The notes: generated from the letters alone by a model not told the origin. A stretch of 64,000 nt of DNA from Chrysogorgia sp. JL179-B06 (GCA_035772405.1 JAYKKM010000153.1:1-64000); one strand, 5' to 3'; shown: positions 44,565-56,005, counted from the first letter of the stretch. Made by a program: numbers and translations.

Positions 44565-45622
44565 TTCTACAGCGAAGTTAAGCTGACACGAACCTCTTAC
44601 CGACTGAACTGAACTAGATGAAACAGCATTTATCTGTATCACTTGATTAACCACTGCAGGGGAGGCGCAACAAGTCGTGACATGAAACTTAAACGCGCTT
44701 TATCGTCATGATAATACAAGGTCAAGTATGTAACCATTTTCAAGAACCGTGATTTCTTAAAAAGACAACTGAATCTTTCGTATTTACGGAGCTCCCTAGG
44801 AAACAAAATATTGTAGTTTATCGGGATAACATATAATATATAACAGTACATTACTAAAAAACAACTTTATTTAAAAAAAATTATTGATCTCCTTTTTGTG
44901 AATTTGCTTCACAGATGATCCGACTTAAGTGCTGTGATAACGTGTTGATTGATTCTGAATTCTCGACATTCATGGCACTCTGCCCATGTAACTATAAACT
45001 AAGTCAGGAACTAAGTTGCATGAGATATTTCAAGTGGTAGTTCATGTCTTCGTATAAACAAATATAAAGAAAAGTTAATAGTAATTGTCATGATAGTATA
45101 TTGTTTTCAATAGAGTGTTTAGCGGACATGAATAGACTTGTTTTGTCTGAACGTCATACAAGGTCAAGCAGTGCATTTTCTGCATGGACATACGTCACTG
45201 TGTAGATTCTGTTTCAGAAGTATTATTTCATATCCGAGAGTCTGTGTTTGAAGAGGACAATGCTAAAAGAGATGACTCAAAAGGAACTTCCTATTTTCAA
45301 GAACTATAGTCTAATCTTAATCGCAATCCTATTCCTAAACCTAACTTTGATAACCGTGACCGTGACCTAACCCTAATCTAACTAAAAATAAATATCAGTC
45401 CGGTATCCATCTAAATCGCGCGCTGTGATCGGCTAGCGAGCGGTGCGGTATCCTCGCGTGTTGCAAACATACACGCAAAATAAAAAAGGTTTTCACAATT
45501 TTCTACTATTTTTTTCGCGAATTTTGGCTGTCAGTATTTGAAAATATACCAAAATGGATAATGATAATTAACAATTATTCACCGAAGTGGAAGTGAATAG
45601 TGGTGGACACTATACACATCAC

Positions 45623-45722
45623 AACTCACCATTTTAACACAAGTGTTTGCAAACAATACTAAACATAGAACATCCAGTGATATAAAGTTTCTATTAACCA
45701 CTTCATTTCTACAGCGAAGTTA
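45623..45722 (-). pseudogene. Signal-peptide exon, copy 2 (frame broken)
   Basis: Same sequence as 44490-44564 but with an altered TTAATAGAAACT stretch that shifts the frame after MKW, leading to a stop. Confidence 0.55.
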
Positions 45723-46165
45723 AGCTAACACGAACCTCTTACCGACTGAACTGAACTAGATGAAGATTAACCATTGCAGGGGAGACATGGCAAGTCGTGA
45801 CATGAATAACGCGCTTTATCGTCATGATGATACAAGGTCAACTGTATGTAATCATTTTCAAGAACCGTGATTTCTTAAAAAGACAACTGAATCTTTCGTA
45901 TTTACGGAGCTCTCTAGGAAACCAAATATTGTAGTTTATCGGGATAACATATAATATATAACAATACATTACTAAAAAACAACTTTATTTTAAAAATTTA
46001 TTGATCTACTTTTTGTGAATTTGCTTCCCAGATGATCCGATTTAAGTGCTGTGATAACGTGTTGATTGATTCTGAATTGTCGATCATTCATGGCACTCTG
46101 CCCATGGAGCATGAGGACGTGACAGTAAAATTTGGAAGTATTTTTTTATCGGATTAGAAATTTGG

Positions 46166-46399
46166 ATGACAATCTTTCAAGGTAGTTCATGTCTTCGTAT
46201 AAACAAATATAAAGAAAAGTTAATAGTAATTGTCGTGATAGTATTGTTTTCAATAGAGTGTTTAGCGGACATGAATAGACTTGTTTTGTCTGAACGTCAT
46301 ACAAGGTTAAGCAGTGCATTTTCTGCATGGACATACGTCACTGTGCAGATTCTGTTTCAGAAGTATTATTTCATATCCGAGAGTCTGTGTTTGAAGTAG
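46166..46399 (+). CDS. Hydrophobic-start frame in triplication, unknown
   Basis: Contains KYKEKLIVIVVIVLFSIECL then ADMNRLVLSERHTR, a signal- or anchor-like segment. Nearly the same frame is open in copy 3 (47783-48028) but broken in copy 1 (TATATTG insertion near 45100). A GTCAAG/GTTAAG donor-like site follows HTR. It may be a first exon of a plus-strand gene or chance; no homology recognised. Confidence 0.25.
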   Translation: MTIFQGSSCLRINKYKEKLIVIVVIVLFSIECLADMNRLVLSERHTRLSSAFSAWTYVTVQILFQKYYFISESLCLK

Positions 46400-47295
46400 A
46401 CAATGCTAAAAGAGATGACTCAAAAGGAACTTCCTATTTTCAAGAACTATAGTCTAATCTTAATCGCAATCCTATTCGTAAACCTAACTTTGATCCTATC
46501 CTTAACTCTTTCCTGTCCGGCTGAAAAACATCCAAAATTGAACTACCTCTTTGTTCTATTGATATCTCGGGAAATATTCATAACTGTTGCGATACCTATA
46601 ATACCTTTTCTGAAAGCCCAATAAACCAGCTGTTACCAATGCTTTTGAATTTTCCGAACAAGACACATTATGTTACTATAAATTAGCATTAATTATCATA
46701 AATCAGGTTGAAAATTTTAAATTTTTCTAGAAAAGGCCATCTTGCACGCCCGCGTAGCATCTTGAAAACTCAAAATGCCACCAATCGCAGAGTTGTTTAT
46801 GAAATCAAATCAAACTTGGCCTGTGAGTGGATCTCAAGTGTCTGGCGCTTGTCGAATTTCAATTTTTAATCTTGCGTTACCGTGTGCCGTGTTTTTCGAT
46901 TGACGACTTCGGGGTTCTTCTATGACCCCTTTTGACTGGGCCGGACTGGAAAGAGTTAAACCTAGGCCGTGACCTAACCCTAACCTAACTAAAAATAAAT
47001 ACCAGACAAAAAAGTGGCGTTCTCAATGGTAATTATTTTGGTTCGGTGCGAGCAGTGCGGTATCCATCTAAATCGCGCGCTCTCTGATTGGCTGACGAGC
47101 GGTGCGGCATCCTCGCGTGTTACAAACATACACGCAAAATAAAAAAGGTCTTCACAATTTTCTACTATTTTTTTCGCGAATTTAGGCTGTCAGTATTTGT
47201 CATTTGAAAATATACCAAAATGGATAATGATAATTAACAATTATTCACCGAAGTGGAAGTGAATAGTGGTGAACACTATACACATCACAACTCAC

Positions 47296-47369
47296 CATTT
47301 TAACAAAGTGTTTGCAATCAATACTAAATATAGAACATCCAGTGATATAAAGTTTCTAAACCACTTCAT
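47296..47369 (-). pseudogene. Signal-peptide exon, copy 3 (phase changed)
   Basis: Reads MKWFRNFISLDVLYLVLIAN, still signal-like, but one base is missing before the donor (ACTTTG versus ACTTGTG). The exon is 74 bp and ends in phase 2, unlike copy 1. Confidence 0.55.
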
Positions 47370-48289
47370 TTCTACAGCGAAGTTAAGCTAACACGAACCT
47401 CTTATCGACTGAACTGAGCTAGATGAAGATTAACCACTGCAGGGGAGACATGACAAGTCGTGACATGAATAACGCGCTTTATCGTCATGATGATACAAGG
47501 TCAAGCATGTAATCATTTTCAAGAACCGTGGTTTCTTAAAAAGACAACTGAATCTTTCGTATTTACGGAGCTCTCTAGGAAACCAAATATTGTAGTTTAT
47601 CGGGATAACATATAATATATAACAATACATTACTAAAAAACAACTTTATTTAAAAATTTATTTATTTACTTTTTGTGAATTTGCTTCCCAGATGATCCGA
47701 CTTAAGTGCTGTGATAACGTGTTGATTGATTCTGAATTGTCGATCATTCATGGCACTCTGGAACTAAACTAAGTCAGGAACTATGGAGCACGAGGACGTG
47801 ATAGTAAAATTTGTATGTATTTTTTGTCGGATTAGAAATTTGGATGACAATCTTTCAAGTGGTAGTTCATGTCTTCGTATAAACAAATATAAAGAAAAGT
47901 TAATAGCAATTGTCGTGATAGTATTGTTTTCAATAGAGTGTTTAGCGGATATGAATAGACTTGTTTTGTCTGAACGTCATACAAGGTCAAGCAGTGCATT
48001 TTCTGCATGGACATACGTCACTGTGTAGATTCTGTTTCAGAAGTATTATTTCATATCCGAGAGTCTGTATTCGAAGTAGACAATGCTAAAAGAGATGACT
48101 CAAAAGGAACTTCCTTTTTCAAGAACTATAGTCTAATCTTAATCGCAATCCTATTCCTAAAACTAACTTTGATCCTCATCTTGATCCTATCCTTAAACCT
48201 AGACCGTAACCATAGCTAACCCTAACCTAACTAAAAATAAATACCAGACACAAAAAGTGGCGTTCTCAATGGTAATTATTTTTCCAGGT

Positions 48290-48655
48290 CCGGTATCTAT
48301 CTAAATCGCGCGCTCTGATTGGCTGGCGAGCGGTGCGCTATCCATCTAAATCGCGCGCTCTGATTGGCTAGCGAGCGGTGCGGTATCCATCTAAATCGCG
48401 CGCTCTGATTGGCTGGCGAGCGTTGCGCTATCCATCTAAATCGCGCGCTCTGATTGGCTAGCGAGCGGTGCGGTATCCATCTAAATCGCGCGCTCTGATT
48501 GGCTGGCGAGCGGTGCGCTATCCATCTAAATCGCGCGCTCTGATTGGCTAGCGAGTGGTGCGGTATCCATCTAAATCGCGCGCTCTGATTGGCTAGCGAG
48601 TGGTGCGGTATCCATCTAAATCGCGCGCTCTGATTGGCTAGCGAGTTGTCAGGTA
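48290..48655. repeat. 45-bp minisatellite, about 8 units
   Basis: Units of TATCCATCTAAATCGCGCGC followed by TCTGATTGGCTAGCGAGCGG, with alternating CTAGCGAG and CTGGCGAG forms suggesting a 90-bp higher-order unit. Single diverged units occur in the other copies (45404, 47059). The 134-aa minus frame here is a by-product. Confidence 0.95.
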
Positions 48656-48765
48656 TCCTCGCGGGTTGCAAAGATACACTCAAAACAAAAAAGGTTTTCA
48701 CAATTTTTACTATTTTTTTCGCGAATATAGGCTGTCAGTATTTGAAAATATACCAAAATGGATGG

Positions 48766-50271
48766 TGATAATGAGAGTTACCATATATCAAAACAGTCAG
48801 GATTGTGCTTTTCGCGCAATCTGATTGGTTCCTCTAGCTTGGGATATCCTGCACAATATTCACTGTTTCGCAAAACAAGATGGTGTCCTTGTCTTGAACG
48901 ATTTTATTTTTACCTAATGCGAGAAATTGGTAAAACGAGGCATATTACTGTATGTAGGGAAATTATTTTAGGTAATATTTATGGCAAACAAGTTGCAAAG
49001 AGAGAGTACAGTAGAAAGTGCTCAAGAACCCGCAGAACAACGAATGATGACAGCCAAACACCTCTATTTTGTGACATCTTCGCCTGTACACTTGGTCAAT
49101 AGACCAATCAGGACAAATTTGAAGTATTTTGAAAATAAATACTTGACCCGTGCATTCATGGGTCAAGGGTTTCCTTTCAAAATCATTCAAATTTGTGGGG
49201 GCCCCCCCCCCCCCCCCCCCTCCATGATCCACTGCTACTGCCAAACACCTCTATTTATTTTGTGACATCTTCGCCTGTACACTTGGTCTAAAAATATGCT
49301 ACTCTTGCTACTGCTGCTACCTTCCATCACCCATTGGATGTGTGTGGCATGAACATCGGCAGAAATGCCCGATTTTAAAGCTGTCTTAGAAGAGTCATGC
49401 AGACTTGTTTTGTTCGATCAAGTTGGAATAGTAAAGTTTCCTGGCCTCTCTCATACACGATGTTACTCTGTTTCTAAGAGTTCGATAGCAAGACCAATCA
49501 TAAATAGACCCTGACTTTAAAGCTTTTTTGTGATGAAAATTTCTGTCGACAATCAATGATCGTATTTGGGGCGTAATGGAAGCGAGTTGGCACGTATTCT
49601 TCTGATGCGGAGTGGCGCGTGCTTATCAGAGATTTTTACATGTTATTTCTTCTGATTTTATTGTAATTATTTGTGTTATCACTCGCTTATTTGACCACAC
49701 TTGTAAATTATAACTGAAAAGCCCTTTTGGGATGTGTTAATAAACTACTACTACCATCATTAATGCTGGTAAAATGTTCTCCGAAACTTCGGTAAAATAG
49801 GTCTTGCTAAGTTGCTCCTGAAAATGAAGGAAATGGCATTCTGAAAGTATGCTACTAATCCTGCTGCTCCTACTACTGTATACATTAATAATACTTTGTT
49901 CGAACTTGTTTTTAGGAAATTCCTACCTTCTATAAAGACAACAAGGTAAAAAAATGTTGCCACAGATTGCAATCTGATCGTGGACGAAGTTTTATGTTCC
50001 ATGTTTTCTCGTTTTATATGTGTGTGTATAATGCTAATGCATTATATTATTATTTTGCATTATGTCAATGTTAATACATTGACCAATAATATAAGTGAAT
50101 TTTGCGATTTACCGATGACATGAAAGCATGTGGGACTGTGAGTTAATGCTTCAACTAGCGGACGAATTCTTACTGCACATGCTAAACGAAAACGAAAGAC
50201 TCTGGGAAATGCCAAAATCTGGCAGCATTCCTCACAGCACATGCTCAAACAACATAAAGCTCCGTGCATAT
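48766..50271. other. No confident gene
   Basis: AAACACCTCTATTTTGTGAC...TTCGCCTGTACACTTGGTC is repeated at 49057 and 49247. A C run lies at 49204-49220. A plus frame at 48758-49102 (about 114 aa) lacks recognised motifs. Confidence 0.4.
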
Positions 50272-50368
50272 ATGTACTCTTATAAAGGCACGTTTGACGT
50301 CATTTGAGCTCGAAAAGACACTTATTTCGTGTTCAAATGACGTCAAACGTACCTTTATAAGAGTACAT
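50272..50368. repeat. Small palindrome (foldback), 97 bp
   Basis: TGTACTCTTATAAAGG...CACGTTTGACGTCATTTGA mirrored by TCAAATGACGTCAAACG and CCTTTATAAGAGTACA. Confidence 0.85.
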
Positions 50369-50523
50369 GTGCACAGGTGCGGTATGTTTTATCAAATAAG
50401 AAGAGGAAAAATCAAACTAAAAGTGAGGTAGTTTAGGAATTTGGCGGGCTTTTCCGGCCAGCTGACGCCATTTTACGTCATTCATGATCTCTGTTCTCTT
50501 ATAAATGCATGGAGCCCAGCCAA

Positions 50524-50937
50524 TCAGAGCGTGCGTAGAGGACACCTTATTTTATAAATGGTAATATCGTCGATGTATCCGTCAATAATCTTCTGGTCGT
50601 GAGAGGGGTATGTATATGCAGATGGACGGAGTGTTGCGAGAAGATTAACAAAGGGGGAATCAATCTCGGTCAGATCAGCGTTGAAGTCGCTGTCCGGGCT
50701 CCTGAAATCGTTGACCCTCACATGTAAATCATAAACTTGCCAGTGGATGGAGATTAGATGGATTTTACTTGTGTCGATCGAGTTCGGGGTTGTGCAAATC
50801 TTCTCCCCTGATGTGCTAGCGCCACCAAATGACAGTTTGTCGTCAGTGCCAGTCTCATACGCAATATATTTATCCCAACTACCATCGTCATTGCCATTGG
50901 ATAGGATGGTCTCCCGGATGTCTGTTTGGATGTCCTC
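50524..50937 (-). CDS. Terminal exon of an unrecognised protein (137 aa)
   Basis: Acceptor TTGTATGTAG, phase 0, stop at 50526-50524. The sequence is strongly coding-like: DGSWDKYIAYETGTDDKLSF, EKICTTPNSIDTSKIHLISI, HWQVYDLHVRVNDFRSPDSD and DGYIDDITIYKIRC. Rich in Asp and aromatic residues with three cysteines, as in a compact extracellular or beta-rich domain, but I do not recognise the family. Upstream exons are not identified. An inverted, damaged copy lies at about 51985-52290. Confidence 0.65.
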   Translation of the reverse strand, partial: EDIQTDIRETILSNGNDDGSWDKYIAYETGTDDKLSFGGASTSGEKICTTPNSIDTSKIHLISIHWQVYDLHVRVNDFRSPDSDFNADLTEIDSPFVNLLATLRPSAYTYPSHDQKIIDGYIDDITIYKIRCPLRTL

Positions 50938-51162
50938 CTACATACAATGAACGCAGACACATTAGAGTATTGCATACGGGGAAGGATAAAGTGCATGGAG
51001 GATTCGGTAAGTGGGTAAAGATAGTTCTTACCAGCGTTCAGGCCTAGAGACAGGCTTTTGGTGGGTCCCGTTGAGCTAATACCGATCTACAGTCTCCATT
51101 GTCTTAGCCCTCGTCACGTTCATACTGAATATTATGTTATGCCCACCGATCTTGTGGTACCT

Positions 51163-51235
51163 ACAATCCTGGACAAAAGTGCTTGGGACACTGCGAAAAT
51201 CGGCAAAATCGCCCAACAATTTTGTCCAGGATTGT
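51163..51235. repeat. 73-bp MITE, copy 1
   Basis: Ends ACAATCCTGGACAAAA and TTTTGTCCAGGATTGT are perfect 16-bp inverted repeats. The interior GTGCTTGGGACACT is shared with copy 2. Confidence 0.85.
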
Positions 51236-51582
51236 CGGAAAATGACGAGTTTATGATTTTTCAATAAAACACAGCTTTTTAACTTTGTAACATTGCAAAA
51301 TATATACAGTTTAATAAAAGAGCCCCCATCTCTGCTCCCCCTTACCTACTCAATGGGGAAGGGATCACTGGAGCAGAGTCTCTGCAGAGTTCCCACCCGC
51401 ACCGGTACCACCCGCACGAGAGCTCTATTTAATTTACATATTCACCAAACCTTCTATACCCCACAAACAATTTGTTGTTCATGCATGTGGGAGCGTATTT
51501 ATGTCATTTTCGAGCAAACTGCGCAGAATCGCCGCCCCCAAATTGTTTTTTTCTTCGATTTTGTTTAATTCGTCATTTTCAG

Positions 51583-51657
51583 ACAATCCTGGACAAAAGT
51601 GCTTGGGACACTTTGCGAAAATCGGCAAAGTGGCCCAACAATTTTGTCCAGGATTGT
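51583..51657. repeat. 75-bp MITE, copy 2
   Basis: Same 16-bp ends as 51163-51235 and almost the same interior, in the same orientation, 420 bp away. Confidence 0.85.
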
Positions 51658-51742
51658 AGAAAGGTATGTGTCTTTCAACACTTTTTTAGTGATCGGGTCA
51701 TCCTTATCTTCATACCCGTAGAATAAGCTCATCTATATATTA

Positions 51743-51973
51743 TTATAGTAAACATCTGCTGACTAAGAACCCTCCGATGGATGTTAAGGCGAATGTTAGG
51801 CCTAGTTCTGTTGTGTGGCTATCAGACTTTTTCAGGTCTTTACCATTGGTGTTCCCTGAGTCTACGACGGGTTTATCTTTGTCGACTGTCTTCGGCTTAC
51901 TATCTAACGGCTCTAAATGATGCCTACCATATTGATGAACCTTTGGGTTCTTGCTGTGTCTCCAAGCTACCAC
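51743..51973 (-). CDS. Possible C-terminal exon with hydrophobic tail, unknown
   Basis: The minus frame reads DSKPKTVDKDKPVVDSGNTN, GKDLKKSDSHTTELGLTF then ALTSIGGFLVSRCLL-stop: a charged linker followed by a mildly hydrophobic end. The plus strand is also open in part, so coding status is uncertain. Confidence 0.25.
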   Translation of the reverse strand: MVAWRHSKNPKVHQYGRHHLEPLDSKPKTVDKDKPVVDSGNTNGKDLKKSDSHTTELGLTFALTSIGGFLVSRCLL

Positions 51974-51984
51974 GGTGGCTGGGA

Positions 51985-52290
51985 CACGTACATCGCCTAC
52001 AAGACTGGCACTGATGATAAGCTAGCATTCGGTGGGGTCGACCCACGTGGGGAGAAGTTATGTACAATCCCGAACTCGATTGACACAAGTATAAAATCCA
52101 TCTGATCTCCATCCACTGGCAAGTCTATAATTCGCACGTGAGGGTGAATAATTTCTTAAGTCCAGACTCCAATTTCAACGCTAATCTATCTGATTGGTAA
52201 CCCCTTCGTGAACCTATTCGCCACACACCGTTCATCTGGATATTCATACCCCTCTCCAACCAAACATCGAATCAGTCAAGATAGCTATCG
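51985..52290 (+). pseudogene. Inverted damaged copy of the exon at 50524-50937
   Basis: Reads GGWDTYIAYKTGTDDKLAFG, GEKLCTIPNSIDTS, then an inserted TA shifts the frame before the HLISIHWQVYNSHVRVNNF-like part. The end (PFVNLFATHRSSGYSYPSPT) is in yet another frame. Opposite strand to its source, about 1.05 kb away. Confidence 0.7.
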
Positions 52291-52299
52291 AAGAGCTGG

Positions 52300-52915
52300 T
52301 GTGGCGACTCTCCGCGCGTGGGAGACTACAATAACTTTCCCGTTAGTGGGAGACATCTTGTGGCAAACAGGGGTGGGCCATTAGGGAAGATCCCTCTTGC
52401 TCGCATTCGCTCACAATTCACTGCCATCTGTCGCATTCGCTCCAGGCCCAAGCCCCAGGCAAGCTACGCGCGGTGATCCCCAGAGCCACAAGACGGAGCC
52501 AGCGACTAATATAATTGTTCCATTATGCCGCGGAAATCTGCATATAGATTTCGTAATCTGGAAAGTATTTTGAGAATATAAATCCTAGAATATAATTCTA
52601 TATATTGAAAAGTATTTTGAGAATATGAATCCGAAATGGAAAAGTGATGAAGCAAGCTTGTACTACTTACTGCTGCTGTAACGGAGAAAACTCATGCGTC
52701 AATTCTCGCAGACGGAGTTTAGAGAAATTCTCGCAAACGGAGTTTAGAATTGACATGCGTTCGCCGGAAGTGTGCCATCAGTCAGTAGTGTACAAAATCT
52801 CATAAAGCTTTGCTCTCGGGAAAGTGTTCGCTTTTTGGAACAGATAACATCCGCGGACAAATATCAATGCATATATGTTTTCGCCACACGTAAGTTTTTA
52901 TATATTTTATTGCAG
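52300..52915. other. No confident exon; open frame before a strong acceptor
   Basis: A frame is open from 52754, but the region before 52916 looks non-coding (TTTTATATATTTTATTGCAG is a good acceptor). Direct repeats: GAAAGTATTTTGAGAATAT (52559, 52607) and CGCAGACGGAGTTTAGA (52708, 52731). Confidence 0.4.
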
Positions 52916-53341
52916 GAAGAGGTAGACAAGATCTTGGACTACGTTGGGTGTGTTCCGGGAGAAGTGCGCCGCCTGATTCGTCATATACTGCTCATGCCTT
53001 GTGCAAAAGAGGTAATTCTTGGTGAGTACCTTGACAGCCGAAAAGAAGAAATAATGGATATATTGAGCACCGACCTTGAGGAGCTTGAATCCAACGCGCG
53101 GGATGAGCATATAAAATTCTTGGCAATTTGTATTCATGGTGATAGTACAGTAGACTACGTTCAGCAAAAATTCCCGATGTTACTTAACATGCTGCCTTGG
53201 ACCTTTCTCATGCTGAAAGGGCAATACGACAATATATTTGACTTTTCTTGGTTTAATCGAAAATTAGCAGCAGTGTCACGACTTGCCAAGGATGCGATTA
53301 TCATTAAATCGTCTAAAAGTCCAACTCAACTTGAAGCTGTG
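52916..53341 (+). CDS. Crinkler/RHS-type ATPase-nuclease, exon with ATPase lid region
   Basis: Acceptor TATTTTATTGCAG and donor GTAAGTTC, phase 0-0, 142 codons. Contains ILDYVGCVPGEVRRLIRHIL, resembling the TGxVPREL lid segment of Crinkler-type STAND/AAA-like ATPases, followed by a helical region (DSRKEEIMDILSTDLEELES) and FDFSWFNRKLAAVSRLA. The next exon candidate, 63439-63966, starts in the same phase. The P-loop part would be further 5' and was not found. In this family the ATPase regulates a C-terminal nuclease; that role is from the family, not shown here. Confidence 0.45.
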
Positions 53342-53436
53342 GTAAGTTCATCCTTGTTTGTTCTTTTAATTTTGATACATGTGGCTTTGGCGGGTATTTA
53401 TATTTTATGTCAAAATCTAGAATGTTTTTATTATAA

Positions 53437-53880
53437 ACCCCCAGTCACAGTCTCATTTCTGGTTCTCGACCCCAAAAGAAGTGTTGCGCAAATGGAAGAT
53501 TTAATTTACATCACTTTGGAATGGGTATTAGTTTTCTTCGAATCGTTTTAGATTGACAGAAATCTGGTTGTTTCTCCTCTTTTTCGAAATTGTAGGCCGC
53601 CATCTTGTTGTGATTGCGGTCGCTCCCATTCATTTTTGAAATCATTGAGTATTGATTCTATCACCCAATGACGTAAAAAAATTGATGGGGGGCGACTGCA
53701 TTCGCCCGCAATCACAACAAAATGGCGACCTTCAATTTCGAAAAATAGGAGAAACAAAGCCAAATTTCTCTCAAACTAAAAAGATTCGAAGAAAACTAAT
53801 ACCAGTCCGAAGTGAGGTGACTTTGATCTTTCATCTGAGCAACACTTGTTTTGGGGGTGGAGTATCCCTTTAAAAGTGCC
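53437..53880. repeat. Foldback element, about 440 bp, just inside the Crinkler-like intron
   Basis: CCCCAAAAGAAGTGTTGCGC on the left mirrors GAGCAACACTTGTTTTGGGG on the right, with inner arms GAATGGGTATTAGTTTTCTT and AAGAAAACTAATACCAGTCC. Around the centre AATGGCG-type sequence is mirrored. One arm (53650-53875) is related to 59484-59703. Confidence 0.75.
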
Positions 53881-54008
53881 TGCCAATTGTGAACATCTGG
53901 GATTTTGACGTCACAACTCAGTGATAAATGTAATAACAGAGATTTTGACGTCACAGCTGTGGTGATACATACCGCTGTAAAGTTGTCTACATAAGTTGAT
54001 ACCATATC
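53881..54008. repeat. Short repeat of GATTTTGACGTCACA
   Basis: GGGATTTTGACGTCACAACT and AGAGATTTTGACGTCACAGC are 40 bp apart. Nothing else seen. Confidence 0.5.
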
Positions 54009-55352
54009 ATAAGTTGATACATGTAATCACACCATATGATTATGATGATGGCGTCCGCACGCTCTACTAAATCTAGTTCCGAAAAAATCAAAACCACACC
54101 AATCCAGAGGCTGAGATCATAAACGGTAGTGTACCTCAAGGATCGATTCTAGGCCCTTTATTTTTCTTGTTATATATTAATGACATTGTAAATGTTTCAA
54201 AAGTATTAGGGTTAATTTTGTTTGCAGATGACACAAATGTATTTTATTCACATAAAGATCCTGTTTGTTTGTCTAATGTTCTGAAAATTGAGATCAACAA
54301 GTTGTCAGAATGGTTTAGGGCTGACAAACTTTCTTTAAATCTTAAAGTGTCTATGAAGTGAAAAATTCGCTAGCATTTTTTTTACTTTAACGGACAAAGT
54401 AGCAGGAGCGTACACTGAAAATTTCAAGTGAATCTGCTGCACAGTCTTCGAGCTATCAACTCTCAAAGTTTGGCATGGCTAAATGTTTTTGGTGAAATCT
54501 GAAACGCGCGGTTCATTGTCTTGTGACATATGCAGGTGTACTATGCATAAGAACAATGGATTTGAACATTAATGATCCACCTGAGTCTTTCCTTATTTTG
54601 TAACGTTAAACTATGCCAATGGACAAACTTTGAGAGTTGATAGCTCGAAGACTATGCAGCAGATTCACTTGAAATTTTCAGTGAACGATCCTGTCGTGCT
54701 ACTTTGTTCGTTAGAGCAAAAAAGTGCTAGCGATTTTCTCACTTCATAGACACTTTAAAGAAAGTTTGTTATAATAATAAATTTGTGATAGAATGAGTTT
54801 GTTAAAATCATGAATATGAACGTATAATTAGAATTATCAACAAAAGTAAATTTGATGCGCATAGCCTTCCTTTATTTATTTAGAGAGAATAAAATATTAA
54901 AATTCCATGATATTTTTCATTACAAATAGGACAAGTTATGTTTTCTTATACTCCGGCAAAATTTTCCCAACTCTAACGTATTACTGTCATGGATTATCTC
55001 TATACGGTCTATACTTTATTCGTCATCGTCAATGTTTTGTAATTTAAATAGTTTGTTAATAATAATAATAATAATAAATAATAAATAATAAATAATAAAT
55101 AATAAATAATAATAATAAATAATAATAAATAATAAATAATAAATAATAATAAATAATAAATAATAAATAATAATAATAATAAATAATAATAATAATAAAT
55201 AAATAATAATAATAATAATAATAAATAATAATAATAAATAATAATAATAATAATAATAATAAATAATAATAATAATAAATAATAATAATAAATAATAAAT
55301 AATAAATAATAAATAATAAATAAATAATAATAATAATAATAATAAATAAATA
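54009..55352 (+). mobile_element. Truncated LINE, copy 1, carrying an internal foldback element
   Basis: Begins AAGTTGATACATGTAATCAC. The RT fragment GSVPQGSILGPLFFLLYIND, ILFADDTNVFYSHKD and LSEWFRADKLSLNLK (54125-54345) is cut by a 413-bp foldback. The C-terminal RT part is deleted. It ends with GTCATGGATTATCTCTATAC and a TAATAATAA array (55057-55352). The unit is repeated at 56001-57487. Confidence 0.8.
54344..54756. repeat. Foldback element inside LINE copy 1
   Basis: AAAGTGTCTATGAAGTGA and AATCTGCTGCACAGTCTTCG on the left mirror CGAAGACTATGCAGCAGATT and TCACTTCATAGACACTTT on the right; 413 bp, no coding sequence. Confidence 0.85.
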
Positions 55353-55594
55353 ATAAATAATATTTAATTTCCTTTATAACAATAATATCAAAATATTTTA
55401 CATTCAAGGTACTGATGATAAAATTTGTTCAATATAGAATAGTTATTATTTCTTAAAATTTGCTGTCCATATATTCAAACTATATTATGATAATTATTTA
55501 CAATAAATTAATATAAAAATAATAATAATTTAAAACTAAAGTCCAATATATATAAGATTATCTAACTAACTAATAATAATAAAAATTTACAAAA

Positions 55595-56005
55595 CTAATG
55601 AATTCTTGCCATCACGGTCTCTATATCTAAGTCTATGTCTTTAAAGTTGGATTGTACTCTTCTAATTGTTCTCGAGCCTCTTAAACATAACAAGGCAGAT
55701 CTAACGATGGAGAATGATATCTTTGCTCTTATCCATGAAATTGTGTGTGAGTATAGCTCTCCCTTCTTGTCTGCTATCAATTCAGCAAGTCTGCTGTGGT
55801 ATCGTAAGCATTCATCTTCCATTCCTCCTGTTGTAGTGAAAACGAGTGGTGTGAACGTTCCTTGCTCGATTTCTGTCACTCTTTTGCCATACATACGTTT
55901 CTTCTCGTTTTCGTGCTTTCTGTAAATTTGTTTGGGACTTAGATCTTGATAAGATTCTGCGTTTGGGTGACAAACCCGGACATCAAAAAAGGCAGATCTT
56001 AATAA
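55595..56005 (-). pseudogene. Retroelement-associated domain (FFDVRV...GTFTPLVF type), truncated
   Basis: Minus frame: [60 protein letters not shown] and [21 protein letters not shown] know this motif set from repetitive, retroelement-derived proteins in invertebrate and fish genomes, but cannot name the element class with confidence. The N-terminal side is cut where the LINE copy 2 unit begins (about 56001). Confidence 0.5.

Larger units (their letters stand above)
44475..48765. repeat. Large tandem triplication (units about 1.1, 1.7 and 1.5 kb)
   Basis: Copies begin at about 44475, 45615 and 47281 (CACATCGCAACTCACCATTT and CACATCACAACTCACCATTT). All share GATGATCCGACTTAAGTGCT, TTTAGCGGACATGAATAGAC and the closing TGTCAGTATTTGAAAATA. 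Copy 1 lacks an interior block (about 46520-46980) present in copy 2. Copy 3 carries a 45-bp minisatellite near its end. Confidence 0.85.

Noticed and set aside
48297..48701. 134-aa minus-strand repetitive ORF
   Set aside because: The 45-bp repeat unit is a multiple of three, which keeps the frame open.
52772..52915. Upstream part of the 259-codon open frame as coding
   Set aside because: It starts without ATG, is AT-rich, and a strong acceptor (TTTTATTGCAG) at 52915 begins the coding-like part.
53342..53551. Downstream extension of the same open frame
   Set aside because: It lies beyond a GTAAGT donor and runs into a foldback element.
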